64,000 nt of DNA from Fragum whitleyi (GCA_948146395.1 OX411547.1:35339923-35403922), one strand, 5' to 3'. Positions 46,308 through 57,911 are shown, counted from the stretch's first letter. The notes: generated by a model from the sequence alone, not told the origin. Numbers and translations: made by a program.

Positions 46308-46891
46308 GCTGCTTGAACGTACCCCCCCTCCCCTCATAAGCTGAAGGAGATGTTCTCAATCAGCTTAAGGGGGAATACGTTGTCGCAGATGAGTGCAACC
46401 CTTCCTGTGTATGAATCTGGGAATCTCCCACAGGTTTCTTATGTAATACTGTTAATTAAAATTATCAAAAGTTCTTTCTCCTTCATCCCCTCTTTCATTC
46501 TTTCCATCTATTCTTTTGTGCTATTCTTTTGTGATGTGAAAGCAATCACTTTTTAAGTACATCTCACAATATAATTAACGTACCAAGTATGAAAAAAGTG
46601 CAGGCATGGTAGCCCATGTTTTGGGGGCCTTCTCAATTAAAACCGTATTTGTATTTGGCAAATTTGGGTTCCGTGACTGAGTTTATGTATCAAGTTGACT
46701 ATGATTTACTTGCTTGTGTGGTCCTGATGGTAATTTGTTCACGTCATGAGTTAATGATTTCAACCCAATTAAGCTTGAAATTGCATCAGTTATTCTGATT
46801 TTGTTGATAGGAACTCATTACCATAATTGGTAAATGTACCTATTCAACGACCCAGTTTCTATGACAAGACGCGTTTTCTTACAAAATCCTG
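46308..46891. other. No gene seen
   Basis: No recognisable coding or repeat content. Confidence 0.4.
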
Positions 46892-46993
46892 CACTGCGTC
46901 CAGGTTGACAAAACGGTTCAAACCTACTTGTGAATTAAGCCACGTTTTTGCATGTTCACAGTTTGCATCGTTTTTTTTTTTTTTTTTTTTTTT
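46892..46993. repeat. Foldback MITE, family A, right arm lost in poly(T)
   Basis: CACTGCGTCCAGGTTGACAA to CAGTTTGCATCGTTTT, then a T run up to 46993 where the arm should continue. Confidence 0.75.
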
Positions 46994-47393
46994 GACTAGC
47001 ATGTCAAATTCAGAAGATATTGGCCCATTGACTGAATTTCTTTTTGCAAAATTTTCTGTTGAAAGGGTTAAAATAATAAAATGAGAGGATGAAACATAAA
47101 ATCTCAGGCTATGAAGTTTGACTTTTTAAACCATTTATTTCATATCTTTAAAAGAGATTCTTATCTCACGTGAATCTCTTTCGTAGATATGTAGGAGACG
47201 GTCGGTCCATTCTAATGAGAGAGAGAGAAAAAGAGAGAAGGCAACATTGAAAAAACAGACACTTATTCATCTCACAGTTAATTGAAAACGACTGTCTTCA
47301 TTATTTAACCTTCTTTAAATAAAGATATTATCATAATTATCATTATTATTACTATCATGCAATCATAATTTGTTTGTTGTTGTTGTTGTTTTT
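46994..47393. other. No gene seen; GA-rich and GTT microsatellite patches
   Basis: A palindrome AGAGATTC..GAATCTCT at 47151-47179, (GA)n-like 47218-47238 and (GTT)n at 47370-47390. Confidence 0.5.
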
Positions 47394-47652
47394 TAAATAG
47401 GTTTAACGCCATTTTCAACATTATTACAGTTATACCACAGAGGCTGGTCGCTTACCCATGGATTCCCATCGTTTCTCACACCAGTACAACCAAAACATTT
47501 CTTCCGGGCCACCGGCTGCTCATCCCACGAAAAATGACTTGCGTCACATTGACTTTTGTCAAATGAAAGATGACAGAGCTGCTGTTCGAACTCACGACTC
47601 AAGGATTGACAGTCCAATGCGTAGCCGCTGATCTAGTCGAGTTCGGCCCAAT
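47394..47652 (-). repeat. SINE-1 variant subfamily, full length
   Basis: 3' block TAGGTTTAACGCCATTTTCA, body ATGGATTCCCATCGTTTCTC, then CTTCCGGGCCACCGGCTGCT, a segment not shared with most copies, and tRNA-head boxes GTTCGAACTCACG and GTAGCCGCTGATCTAG. Confidence 0.78.
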
Positions 47653-49009
47653 CATTATTTACAGCATTATAAATGAATCACTGGTATTTAGGACCAGAGT
47701 TTAGATTTCTATGTAAACAAGATGCATAGCCCCTTTAAACCACAAACCAACCACACACATGCATTGAGTTAATGTTCTTTTATCACAAACTCTGAAAACC
47801 AGGCTTATCTACAGACATTACCCATTGTTTCTATTTTCTTTTTTTTTTACATAATTATATAAAGCTCTTTTTAAGAGACTGGCGCCAGTCTATATAAATG
47901 TTCGATACAGAAAGTATCCAAGGTTATAACAACACCCCATATTGACAATTTTGGAGGTCAAAATTTGATATTTTCTGACTTTGAGGGTCAAACCCCGTGT
48001 TTAAGGGTCAAACACTAACCCTGTAAATCTCTAACTTTCGACTAAAAAGTATCAAACTCCGTCTACTTCACGTTCAAGACGCATTTAACGAAGGGAAAAC
48101 GCTTCAGAAACGATACCCGCAGATTAGACCATTTGGAAAATCGCCCAGACTTTTCCGTAAACTGGAAAGTACCTCGGACGTAAGTGAAGTAATTTTGGGT
48201 CATTTTTTAGGCAATTCAGCTTCTGGTGGTAGGGCCTGCTTCAGTTATTTAAATACGCTTGAAGAAAACGCAGCTTCTTGATTCTGTCCGATTGTCTGCG
48301 GAGTTTTTTTGGGCATTTTATGATTTGTTGACAAAACGCATTAGAACACTGCGTTTTGTTATCAAATCATTTTATCAAATCAATTTATCCTTTCGTTGAT
48401 TTCTTTTTTGCAACTTCATCCTTAGTTATGCTTGTGTTGTCACATAAACCTTCGTGCGATATGACGCGCTTTCATGCTTTCGCCTTCATTATTTCCGAGG
48501 TCTATACCGTAGAACCTCCGTAGGTTCTCTAATGAGATTGCACGTGTAATGCACCATACGACCCAGAAATCAACGTTGAAAGTTTAAAATGAAATTCTTT
48601 CGTTTTTGAAAAGCCTGCAACTCTCAAGTGTTCTCCTTTAAAGCGTTTGAAGCCAAAATAGTTAAGTATCATTATTCGAACACTACACCCTTCCAAAAGG
48701 GCAAACATTCGACATTACAACTACTCGAATCATACGATCAAACATACGAGGAAAGCACATCATCACCTCTTTCACAAAATGTCACGCCAAAGGAACCTCG
48801 CTGGAGTGTGGAAAAAAATTGTCGAGGACATTTTTTGACTTGGGCTAAAACTAGTGTCACATTACGCCCCGATACGTAGACTATGAACCGAAAATTTTGT
48901 TTGCAGAATCGGTGATTAAAGCAGCAAGCAGTCGCACACTAGTGATTCATGCATCGGCCGATTCATTATTTTTCATTCATTTTATTGTTGTTGTTGATTT
49001 TTTTTCAGA
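47653..49009. other. No gene seen; hairpin at 48320-48370
   Basis: ATGATTTGTTGACAAAACGC pairs with GCGTTTTGTTATCAAATCAT around ATTAGAACACT. No coding signal. Confidence 0.5.
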
Positions 49010-49270
49010 TCGACGTCGAGGAGTTCTACCTTCAAGTTAAAATCTACCGACAAGTCCGTAACGTCTTTTATATTTGTCCGGCCAGTTTCATACCATTGGA
49101 GACCTCGTCACTTCCGTTTTGGTATCGGCGGCGACCAGTCGTCGACGCATAGCCGACGTATCGCAAACAAATCGACGACATGTCACCTCCGTATCGACGG
49201 CTCGCTATGATTTATCGTCCACGAAATTTCTGTCGAATCGCTTACCCGTTGGCGTCCCCGAATTTTGTGA
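49010..49270 (+). other. CpG-rich tract after an acceptor-like site
   Basis: Follows TGATTTTTTTTCAG (ending 49008). Dense CG dinucleotides and no stop for 47 codons in the frame from 49009. It could be a host exon or a remnant; no domain is recognised. Confidence 0.25.
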
Positions 49271-49485
49271 CTTTAGCATAAAGTTTCTACCATTTTAACT
49301 TTTTGAAAGAGGGTGAAGCTAAACTGCCATCACGTGGCCCTCAGTCCGTAGGCGTAACTAGGATTTTGAAATTTATACGAACTCAGGAGGCGATCATCAT
49401 AGGAAATATATGATTATGGCGATATGTGGACAGTGACAAAAGATTATTGTCCTTCGTCCGCTCCCCTCCTTCTCTATGATTTGAG

Positions 49486-49610
49486 CGATAATGAATTATC
49501 AAAACGTCGTAACTACAGCTTGAATAAGCTGTAGTTTCGATGTTATGATCATTCATCGACGACATTTTTCGAACGAGGATTTATTTTTATTAAGCACTTG
49601 CGTAATGTGC
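49486..49610. repeat. Palindromic repeat, family F
   Basis: GTCGTAACTACAGCTTGAAT and its inverse, plus a flank AAGCACTTGCGTAATGTGCG similar to 21440-21470. Confidence 0.68.
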
Positions 49611-49732
49611 GTAATGATAGTTACACCCTTGCCTTCTGATAAGCTGGTGGATGAATTCTCCATCATCTCATTAGAGAGAGGGTTACATTCTGCAGCTATG
49701 CGTTAATTCTTTTCGTATTCCTTTTGCTGGTG

Positions 49733-49937
49733 ACATTGGTTCGATCCCCGTCGGCCTCACGTTTCCTTTAGATATTTGTCTCCTTTCAATTGTTGGATAA
49801 TTGTAACAAGCTGGATGTTTAGAAAGGATGTGGTATAAGTAGTGGTACGAGAAATGCCAGGAATCTATGGAACGGTACTCAATCCCCTGCAATATGACTG
49901 AATAATTGTTAAAATCGGGCTTTTTATCCATTCAAAA
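49733..49937 (+). repeat. SINE-1 copy, head partly preserved
   Basis: B box GGTTCGATCCCCG, diverged body GAGAAATGCCAGGAATCTAT, 3' block GTTAAAATCGGGC and tail CCATTCAAAAC. Confidence 0.75.
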
Positions 49938-51905
49938 CACAGAACGAGGTTCACCAACAAAAAAATCACCAATTTTTTTATTAGCCTATACACAATCTGT
50001 CAAATAATGTGTAGAATATTTTCCAAAACTACGCAGTTTTTCTTAAAATAAGACCATGAAGTAGCCTTAATTTGCAAAAATACATAATTTTCTCCAAAAA
50101 GCATTAAAGTTACACATAAATCTGAAGCCCCTCTTGCCACGCCTCCATATTTTTATCAAGTAATATTTATAGACTTCCATAAGGTTTAAGTGAAATACAT
50201 GTTTTGTGTTGTCGCAATTTGGGCTTCACAAATTTTTAGCTGCATGAATTTCATTTTTTCTTTAAAAAAATGGACAATTTAACAGATTTAGGGCTACTTA
50301 ACTACCATTTTGTAGAAGTTATGGCAAGAAATAGCAAAGTTATAGAAAAAATTCTTTGTTCAATTTTAGAGAGTGGGATAAGGGTAACCATGATAACTTG
50401 ATATTATTGAGATCATTAAAAATCAGAAAAAGTCTATTTAACAGGGCCAAAATCTACCTTTTGCCAACCATGTTCTCTTTGAAACGATGGGTACGCAACA
50501 TTTTTGCGTGCAGGATGCTACGCGTCTGACTACTATAAGTGGGTACTCAGGCCAAAAGGATGTTATTTTATAAAATGCACTCCGTCACTCTAGTGGCGGC
50601 TTTCATGTTATGTTTGATGTTCACTTTGAACAAGAATGTGTCATTAGTTACTCATTCCACGCCGAAATAAGTAAAAGATTTCGGTGTATGACATATATTG
50701 TAGCTCAATATATACAGTAATCCTGAATGTCTTAAAAATTTTTGGTCGGAAAACCGAATTCCAGAGCAATATTGTTGCCGAAGGCACCGACATGTGAAGA
50801 AGACAACTAAAATGTGAATACAGGCGCGTAGCTGCCTACACGCGAGTACGCAGCTGAATCTACATTTTTTGAGTTTTTTTTCTTTCTTTTTTCTTAAGAT
50901 AAAAAAATGTGGTTTGAAATTCAGTCTCAAAATGGACCCACTTTGATCATCAATATCTTTTCAACTAAAGGAAATATAAATTGTAATGTTGGTCTTATAA
51001 TTGTATTATTAGCGCGTTTTGTCGACGTTTGAACGTCAACTTATTATTTCTCGTTAACGGAAATAGACGATTGTATTTGTATCATAGTTTTTTTTGTTTC
51101 CGTCCATACGGCCTTTATAAGTTTCAACAAAGTTGTTTCGCCTTAACTAGTTTCAACATCGATGTTTCATTGGAAACGTTATTGTTTTTATTCGACATGG
51201 AAACAGTTTTGCATCAATGTAGACTTTGCTTGAAATAGTTTCCGTCGTTACGCTCTCTCAAATTGGTTATATATTGAAGGTGACATAAATCAACATTTAA
51301 CACATGTTTATTTTGACTAGATTGCATACTTTTGTAAATTTTACAAACGAGAGACAGAATATGAACTACTTTCGGTGCTTTTCTTTATAGCTTACTTGGA
51401 AATCGCCCAATATACGTTATATGTATAATCGGACGTCATTTGTCACAGTCGTGACCGCTAACTTTTGCCCTTTACCTTTGTTCAACCTGAAAAATCTTCA
51501 AATAATTTCTATCCATTGAACGGTGATGTTCGTCTTCCGTAATTTGAACATAGAGCGCTAGTGTTTATTCAAACCCTCGAAAACAGTACTTTTAGCACTT
51601 TGATTTCATAAATCCGAAGATACACCACTGACTTCCAGGACAGTCCCATGAATGACTCTCCGGTCTTTGACTTCACAAAACCCCTGACTGCGAGACGACC
51701 CGACTGTCTGATCCGATTTCACAATAAAACACACTCTCTAATCCCTTTAAAACAGCAAAAATGACAAAAAATAACACAACTGCCTCCAAGTCATGAAAAT
51801 CGTTACTTTGTCTTGATTTTCATTATTTTTGGCTTTCCGGGCATTGCCTTCTTATTGCAACTTTATGCTCAGGTCGCCTCTAGATGTTTTCTCAATAGCA
51901 TAGTT
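49938..51905. other. No gene seen
   Basis: Two kilobases of AT-rich sequence; the longest frames (50652-50930, 51029-51238) show no protein features. Confidence 0.4.
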
Positions 51906-52155
51906 GGCCACACTAAACATCTTACGATCATTTTTAAAAAAAAAAAACGTAAGTCTGAAATTAAAGTCACTTCTACAGTAGTGACTAAATTTGGATTGCT
52001 TCCATGCATCACATTTTTTGAATCGTTTCCAAAGACGATTGCATTGAGATATTTCAAAGTAAAACCTGACGATGTAAAAAGAACACTGGGTACGATTTGT
52101 GATTTTGACTAACGATTTTTTTAAAATTCGTAAGAAGTTCAGTGAAATGACTCCC
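51906..52155. repeat. MITE, family D, diverged
   Basis: ACTAAACATCTTACGATC start, inner CTTCTACAGTAGTGACTAAA and GGTACGATTTGTGATTTTGA, decayed right end. Confidence 0.75.
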
Positions 52156-52254
52156 TTGCTTTAAATCCCGTAGTCGTTTATTCTTCGATCCCGTCTTGGC
52201 CTACTTTCATCCGACATTTGACAAAGGTCGGTGTGACACGCATCATTTGTCTCC

Positions 52255-52512
52255 TCCCACATAGCCGCTGTCTTAAGAGGTCTCAGGTTCGATCCCAAAT
52301 AACGGCTTCATCTTTTCCGACTATTTGTCTCTCACCAATGGGTCGATATATCGTAAACCTATGTGGGATAGCTACTGGGGGCTAGGAAAGAATGTGATGG
52401 TGGTACTGGAGTAGGAAAAACCAGGAATTCGTTGTTAGGTGCTCTGGTCGACGCCATATAACTGAAAGATTGTTGAAAGCGGCGTAAAACCCCAATCAAA
52501 TTAAACAAACTA
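52255..52512 (+). repeat. SINE-1 copy, near full length
   Basis: B box CAGGTTCGATCCCAA, TTTGTCTCTCACCAATGGGT, GGGGGCTAGGAAAGAATGTG, 3' block GATTGTTGAAAGCGGCGTAA and tail AAATTAAACAAAC. Confidence 0.85.
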
Positions 52513-52591
52513 ATGATCCCACTAATGGACGAATGATTCGTCTTTTTGGGATAGATAGCTGGTGGTTTCAAGCGAAATGTTTAGGTTGTCC

Positions 52592-52838
52592 TGGGGCCCG
52601 TTTAACTAAAGATCTTACGATCATATTTTGCGTAAGTCAAAAAATTAAAGCTGTTTCTACAGAAGTGATTAAATATCGAGTTCTGCTATGAATCATCTCA
52701 TTGGAATTGTCTTCTAAAGACGATTCTAATGAGATATTGCAAGGCAGAATGTAACAATGAATGAAATCACCGGATACAATTTGTGATTTTGACTTACAAT
52801 TAATTTTGTCGTAAGAAGTTTAGTAAAACGGGCCCCTG
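52592..52838. repeat. MITE, family D, full length
   Basis: Ends CTGGGGCCCGTTTAACTAAA and the inverse of TTTAGTAAAACGGGCCCC over about 30 bp; inner palindrome ATTGTCTTCTAAAGACGAT. Confidence 0.87.
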
Positions 52839-52954
52839 GTGTCAGAAAAAAATGAAAATCACTTGCTGCATAAAGGGAAATTAAGCGAATGTGTGCAAGG
52901 CTGTCGCCCGACTTCTTTCCAGTAGCTGGGGTCCGTCAGCCGATTAATCTATAT

Positions 52955-53215
52955 TTACCTTTAACAACTTATTAATATTATTTTTTTTTGTGTGTTAATA
53001 CATTAAAACGAGTATTAAAACAGAATTACGGATTTAATCTATAATAGAAATTTGAAAATAAAAGATAATATTATTTATAACAACTTAATAATATAGTCTT
53101 TATGTTAATACATTAAAATGAGTATCAAAACAGAACTATGGCTTTAATCTCAAATTGGAATTTGAAAAAAATGGATTAAGAATGCTAAAAGTTTTATAAC
53201 CTCGGGCCCTGATGC
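52955..53215. repeat. MITE related to 17712-17970, with two tandem units
   Basis: Two units of roughly 120 bp (TTAACAACTTATTAATATTA... and ATAACAACTTAATAATATAG...), each with TTAATACATTAAAA, then the end TTTTATAACCTCGGGCCC. The left inverted end is missing. Confidence 0.65.
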
Positions 53216-53282
53216 TTTCACGTCCCTGACAGAAAAGCAGTGGTGTAAACCCGCCGCTACCCAATTCTACAGATTCGCTAAC

Positions 53283-53447
53283 TGGGGCTGGTCCCGTAAT
53301 GGTTCCACAACATTTCGGAAGACATTATCTTTCATAGTGTTAACCGAGGTTTACTGGTGAAATCATTTAGGAAACCTCGGTTAACACGTTTAAAGTTCAT
53401 TAATTCCGAAACGTTGTGGAAGTGATACGGGTCCAATACCCTAAGTG
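53283..53447. repeat. Foldback MITE, family C
   Basis: GGTCCCGTAATGGTTCCACA to GGAAGTGATACGGGTCC; inner arms GTGTTAACCGAGGTTTAC and inverse. Confidence 0.82.
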
Positions 53448-53470
53448 ATTGTCAGGTAAATACTACTGGA

Positions 53471-54733
53471 AGAATCAAAGTGCTGTCAGCACTGTAAATC
53501 GGACATCATTGAGAGGCTGGGATAGTGCAATAGTTCGCCAATCAAAAGGGCTCAAATTTGGACAATAAAAGTTGGTAAAATCTTTGCCCAATTTGTGAGT
53601 TTTTTGTCTTAACACTTCATCTTTTCGAGGACATCGCCAGCTCATCCAGCTCATACGTTGTAATAATGAGCACACGCCAAGCTAAAAGCTTGTCTGTTAA
53701 TATTATTCCCCTCTCTATAGAGTTTAAAAGCCTGTTTAGCAACAAACATTTTTCATTAAAGTATTTACAATTTTGATTACCAACATGTTTGTATTTCAAG
53801 CATTGGGTTTTCCCAAATACTATAAATGCATTTTCCCTCAAGAAACACGTTAAATCGCCAACTATGCTATTTATATCTTTGGTTTCTGACCAATCGATTA
53901 AATCTAGCAGCACTCTATGATTATTCATGAGTTGTTCTAAAAAGCGATCGCTCTTACTGCTATCCTATATCAGTTTATCGTATGTTTTTGTCGGTTTATT
54001 TGTTGTTGAATAATTTTTCTTCATACTCAAATTTGAATTTATTAAAAATAGGATTGGAGCGTGATCACAGTGCTCATTGAAATCAAATATTTCAAAATTA
54101 CAAAATTATTTCTATTTGTTAACACATAGTCAACAGTACTCATTCCACCATGCGAACAAAAAGTAAACTTCCCACGCTCCCTGTTTGAGTGCAGACGACT
54201 ATTGACCAATGACAAACAACTTAATTGACACATTTTGAGCAGACGATGTCCATTTGCATCTACCACGTGGTCTGAATTTACGCGTGGTTTTTGACCGAGA
54301 GATAATCATAACAGAATTTGATTGGCTGTCAGCCCTACAAATGGTAAATGACCGTTCGAGAAAAACATCAGAGCAGTAATATTGTTAGTGCTACAAATTC
54401 ATTGTACAGTTAACCTATTGTACGTTTCAACTCCTTTACTCAACCGAAAATCTTGTTATAAACACTGAAAATACTAACTGGTTATTACTAAAAGCGAAAA
54501 TTACATCAAATTTTGTATTAGCCTCTTCTCTATTTGTCGAAAAGTAAATAAGATAAAAACAAAGTTTGTAGATTGTGACTGAAAAGGCCGTTTCTTCGGT
54601 GTTTGAAAACACATAATTTGGTTTGAACACATTGCTCAGAAGATAATGGTAAAAATGTAGTGGGTCAAACAGACTGGATTTCAGGAAAACGGTATCTATA
54701 AATCGACTGCTTCACAGTCCGATTTAAAAATGA
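53471..54733 (-). mobile_element. 1.3-kb unit with decayed endonuclease fragment, copy 2
   Basis: Inverted relative to 38549-39853 and slightly better preserved: minus-strand frame 54042-54266 reads DANGHRLLKMCQ, LSLVNSRLHS, KFTFCSHGGMSTVDYVLT, including residues deleted from copy 1. Frame 53617-53928 covers the linker with KTQCLKYKHVGNQNCKYFNE. The outer end carries a hairpin at 54699-54726 (TAAATCGACTG and CAGTCCGATTTA) that is largely deleted in copy 1; the other end has AGTGCTGTCAGCACT at 53477-53491. Confidence 0.75.
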
Positions 54734-54757
54734 GAGGTGCAGTGGCTTACATCTCTC

Positions 54758-54892
54758 AACCCTACTTTCAGGATGATAAAACGGTACAAAACTGTTCGCA
54801 ACTTATAACCCGCTTTGCACGCAAGTGCACGTGCAAAGCGGGGTATAATTTGCAAACAGTTTGCACAGTTTTGTTATCCTTAACGCAACGCT
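54758..54892. repeat. Foldback MITE, family A
   Basis: TTTCAGGATGATAAAACGGT and inverse; centre GCTTTGCACGCAAGTGCACG. Confidence 0.85.
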
Positions 54893-55275
54893 TGTTGTAT
54901 ATCGCTCCTTAGACTTCAGTTTGCGCATATCTACCGTATGGTTTTCATGCTACATGGGGCAACTAACCGCTAGTACATATCACAGGTATATTTAGTACAG
55001 GTGGACTAATTACTATCACTGATTAGAAATTCTTCTAGTAGTTCCCTGTCCTCTGTTTGGGAGCTTATCACTCGGACGTCAATTGTGTAATATACAGGTG
55101 GAAATGTTTAGAACGGTTAACCTAGAATACCTGAGGATGAGCGGTCAATGACTAGGCCGTTGACCACAAATGTCCGAACAAAATAAACAGACACAATTAA
55201 ATATAGGCTCGTAAATCAACATGTGGTCTACTTGTGGGCTCGGGTTCTGGTTTTCCTGACTTTCTACGCGAAAGT
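54893..55275. other. No gene seen
   Basis: Unremarkable sequence. Confidence 0.4.
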
Positions 55276-55338
55276 TATTTTAGAAAGCCAATTTTAATGG
55301 GGTTTAACACCGATTGTTACAATGTTTTAGTCATAGAA
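55276..55338 (-). repeat. SINE-1 3' end fragment
   Basis: AATGGGGTTTAACACCGATTGTTACAATG, in part GTTTAACACCGATTGTTACA, shares diagnostic changes with 57563-57620 on the other side of the next element. Confidence 0.7.
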
Positions 55339-57559
55339 TGAAACGAACTTCTAAACGGCCACCATACATTTGCCACAATTCTACATATCTATATTCATTT
55401 AATGAAGTACCTTTCATTTTCATATGAAATTCGTTCAACTTGGCGTATTCTTAAAGAAGAATGGTTTCGAACTGTTATCCTTGGTGCCTGTAGCAAACGA
55501 TCAAAGACAAGAACCCTCCATCACGAAAGTCACAAAAAGTGCATATTTTCGAAGAATTTCAAATTTTCGGTCTAAGAAATACTCGGCGATTAATCCTATA
55601 AATGACAAAGTTCGATGGCTATTTTGTGTCAGATAACAAATCACTGAAGAAAATAATGTTCATGCCATTTTGTTTCTCACACAAGGATAAAATGCTAAAA
55701 TTACCCCACCCACCAATGTTAATTTTGAAATCAGGGGTACCCCTGAATTCTCGTCAAATTTGCCGCTGACGTCGCGCACGGTAATGCGGCACTAAAATGT
55801 AACGTCAAAATAGCGAACGTCGATGGTGTAGCGTCTATTTTTTTTTTCTTCATATTTTGTCGGAAAAAGGTTAACGTAATTATTATATTACTCACTCTCT
55901 CTACAGCAATAGCACTGTCAGAATATAAATTCACCTTTAAAAAAATTATAATTCGCCTCTTTTCCCTCACGAAGAATGATAAATGTCTAATAATTTTCAA
56001 CTTCGCTTAAACGTAAGGACATGCGAATACTGGATAGTCACTAAAATGGGCTCTAAATTTGACTGAGATGTATTCGGTTGTACGCTTCCTTTGAACATTA
56101 TATGTTATAATGTAGAAGTAAATCTAACATTCCAAAATCTCAACCTATCTTTATTGCAATGATCAATTCGAACCAAAAGCAGTTTGTACATTTAAAAGGA
56201 CGTCATCAAAACACACGTTCTTGTAAAAGGAAAATGACGCGTTCCCCCATTTTTCTTGGATTGTTAGAAAAAAGTTGTTACATTTAGTTGAACTTGCTTC
56301 GATCACTATTTTTGGGTCTGTAGAATAGCGAGTTACAGTCCGAGTATAAAAGTCCATGCGAATGTATTAAACATTCTTTTTTTGCTTTCAAATTAACACG
56401 AGCGATTTCGGGCTATATTGATTCTCTCTTATATCTTGTTTTTCTCTTCCCCCTACTCTCATCGCCACATCCAAACAAATATCCTTCTCGCATGGTGTTT
56501 CGTTTTCTTTTTATTTTCTTATTTTCCTTGACATTATGGATTTTTATCAACGTCTGAGGCGCGTCGGTTTTATAGTTCAACGAATCAAACTTAACGTCGC
56601 TGTAAGAAAATGCGCGTTTTTTAGAAATCGTTCCACACACACTAATATCAACATCTCTTTTATTTGTAAATATTTTGCCTTGAAATTCTAATATGATTAT
56701 CAAGAGAAAAATAATATTTCCTGGCTAAATTTAAATTATCGTATGAATAAAGGAACTGCTATTTTTAGCACATTTAAAATGGAAAAAAACAGTTTTTTAA
56801 CATCCTGAAAAGATTTCGTTCCACAAGAATTTCAGCTTATTAATTTTCCGTTTAAAACTCAAACTGATATGTATTTACATATTTAAGAAATACAGAAAAA
56901 TAATATTTTTAATTTTAAGTTTGGTTGCAATTTATCAATTTGCTATGAAAATATAAAAGAAAAAAGTCTTATTTTCGGCGTCTTAAATCTTGATGTTACG
57001 CTTCAATTTTTCTTAAACATAAAACGGTGTTTTTCTTATTTGGGGTTAAAATTCGATCTCCGTTGGTAAAATCGTTGGATGTCATACCAGTTCAAATTTA
57101 ATATATTTTCAAGCACTTGAAACATTATTAAACTATTTAAAATATAAGATGTGTATCTTTCAGTGATACTTTCGTGTTACATGTTACACGTGTTTTTTCG
57201 CTTAAATTAAAAATTGAAACTCCTTTTTACGAACTTGTACCAAACTAGTTTGCAATTAAAGTGTGACGTATAAATTGGCTATGATTTAAGCGTTATTTCG
57301 ATATAAGATATAACGATGCTGCGAGTAAGGAGTCTTGTAATGATAAGTTTTAAAACACAGAGGGTGACGTTTTTTAAAAAGTGCCACATTACCGTGCGCG
57401 ACGTCCGGCGCTTTTCTCAATTTTTTTCAAGTCGGTGTTGATTGAAGATTCTCCCCAATTGATTTTTCTAATATAATTCAACTACTTCCTATTTCAGAAA
57501 CTAAAGAAAATGCTTCTTTTTCAGCAAAAAACCAAGTTGCCGTTTAGAAGTTCGTTTCA
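55339..57559. mobile_element. 2.2-kb inverted-repeat DNA element
   Basis: TGAAACGAACTTCTAAACGG at 55339-55358 and its exact inverse at 57540-57559; outside the right end the sequence continues so that the terminus could read CACTGAAACG. No transposase recognised. A second inverted pair is nested inside. Confidence 0.65.
55762..57412. mobile_element. Nested 1.65-kb inverted-repeat element
   Basis: GACGTCGCGCACGGTAATGC at 55768 and inverse CATTACCGTGCGCGACGTCC at 57387, with weaker flanking match (GGCACT, AACGTCA) on the inner side. The interior is AT-rich; frames at 55731-56703 on the minus strand have no known domain. Confidence 0.6.
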
Positions 57560-57562
57560 GTG

Positions 57563-57800
57563 TATATTTCGAACTTAATTTTAATTGGGTTTAACGCCGA
57601 TTGTTACAATATGTCAGTCATATCGAGGCCGCTGGAGCACCAAATAGTGGATTCTTGGAATTTCTCGCATCAGTTTTACCATTACACCCTTTCTTAGCCT
57701 CAATCTGATACCCTGCACTTAGGTTTAAGTTTATCCATTTATCCTCCCATTGATGAGATACAAAATGTCGGAAAGGAAAGGTGCAGTAGCCGGGGATCAA
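57563..57800 (-). repeat. SINE-1 copy, near full length
   Basis: AATTGGGTTTAACGCCGATT, GGCCGCTGGAGCACCAAATA, TCTTAGCCTCAATCTGATAC, then GTGCAGTAGCCGGGGATCAA (head). Confidence 0.8.
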
Positions 57801-57911
57801 ACTTATGACCTAATTACCCCGTTATCGAAAATTGGGAGTCTGGTGCACTACCTACCAGGTTATGAAAGCTACACTGCTAACTTTAGCTCCACTGAGCGCG
57901 ATGGTAAGTTG

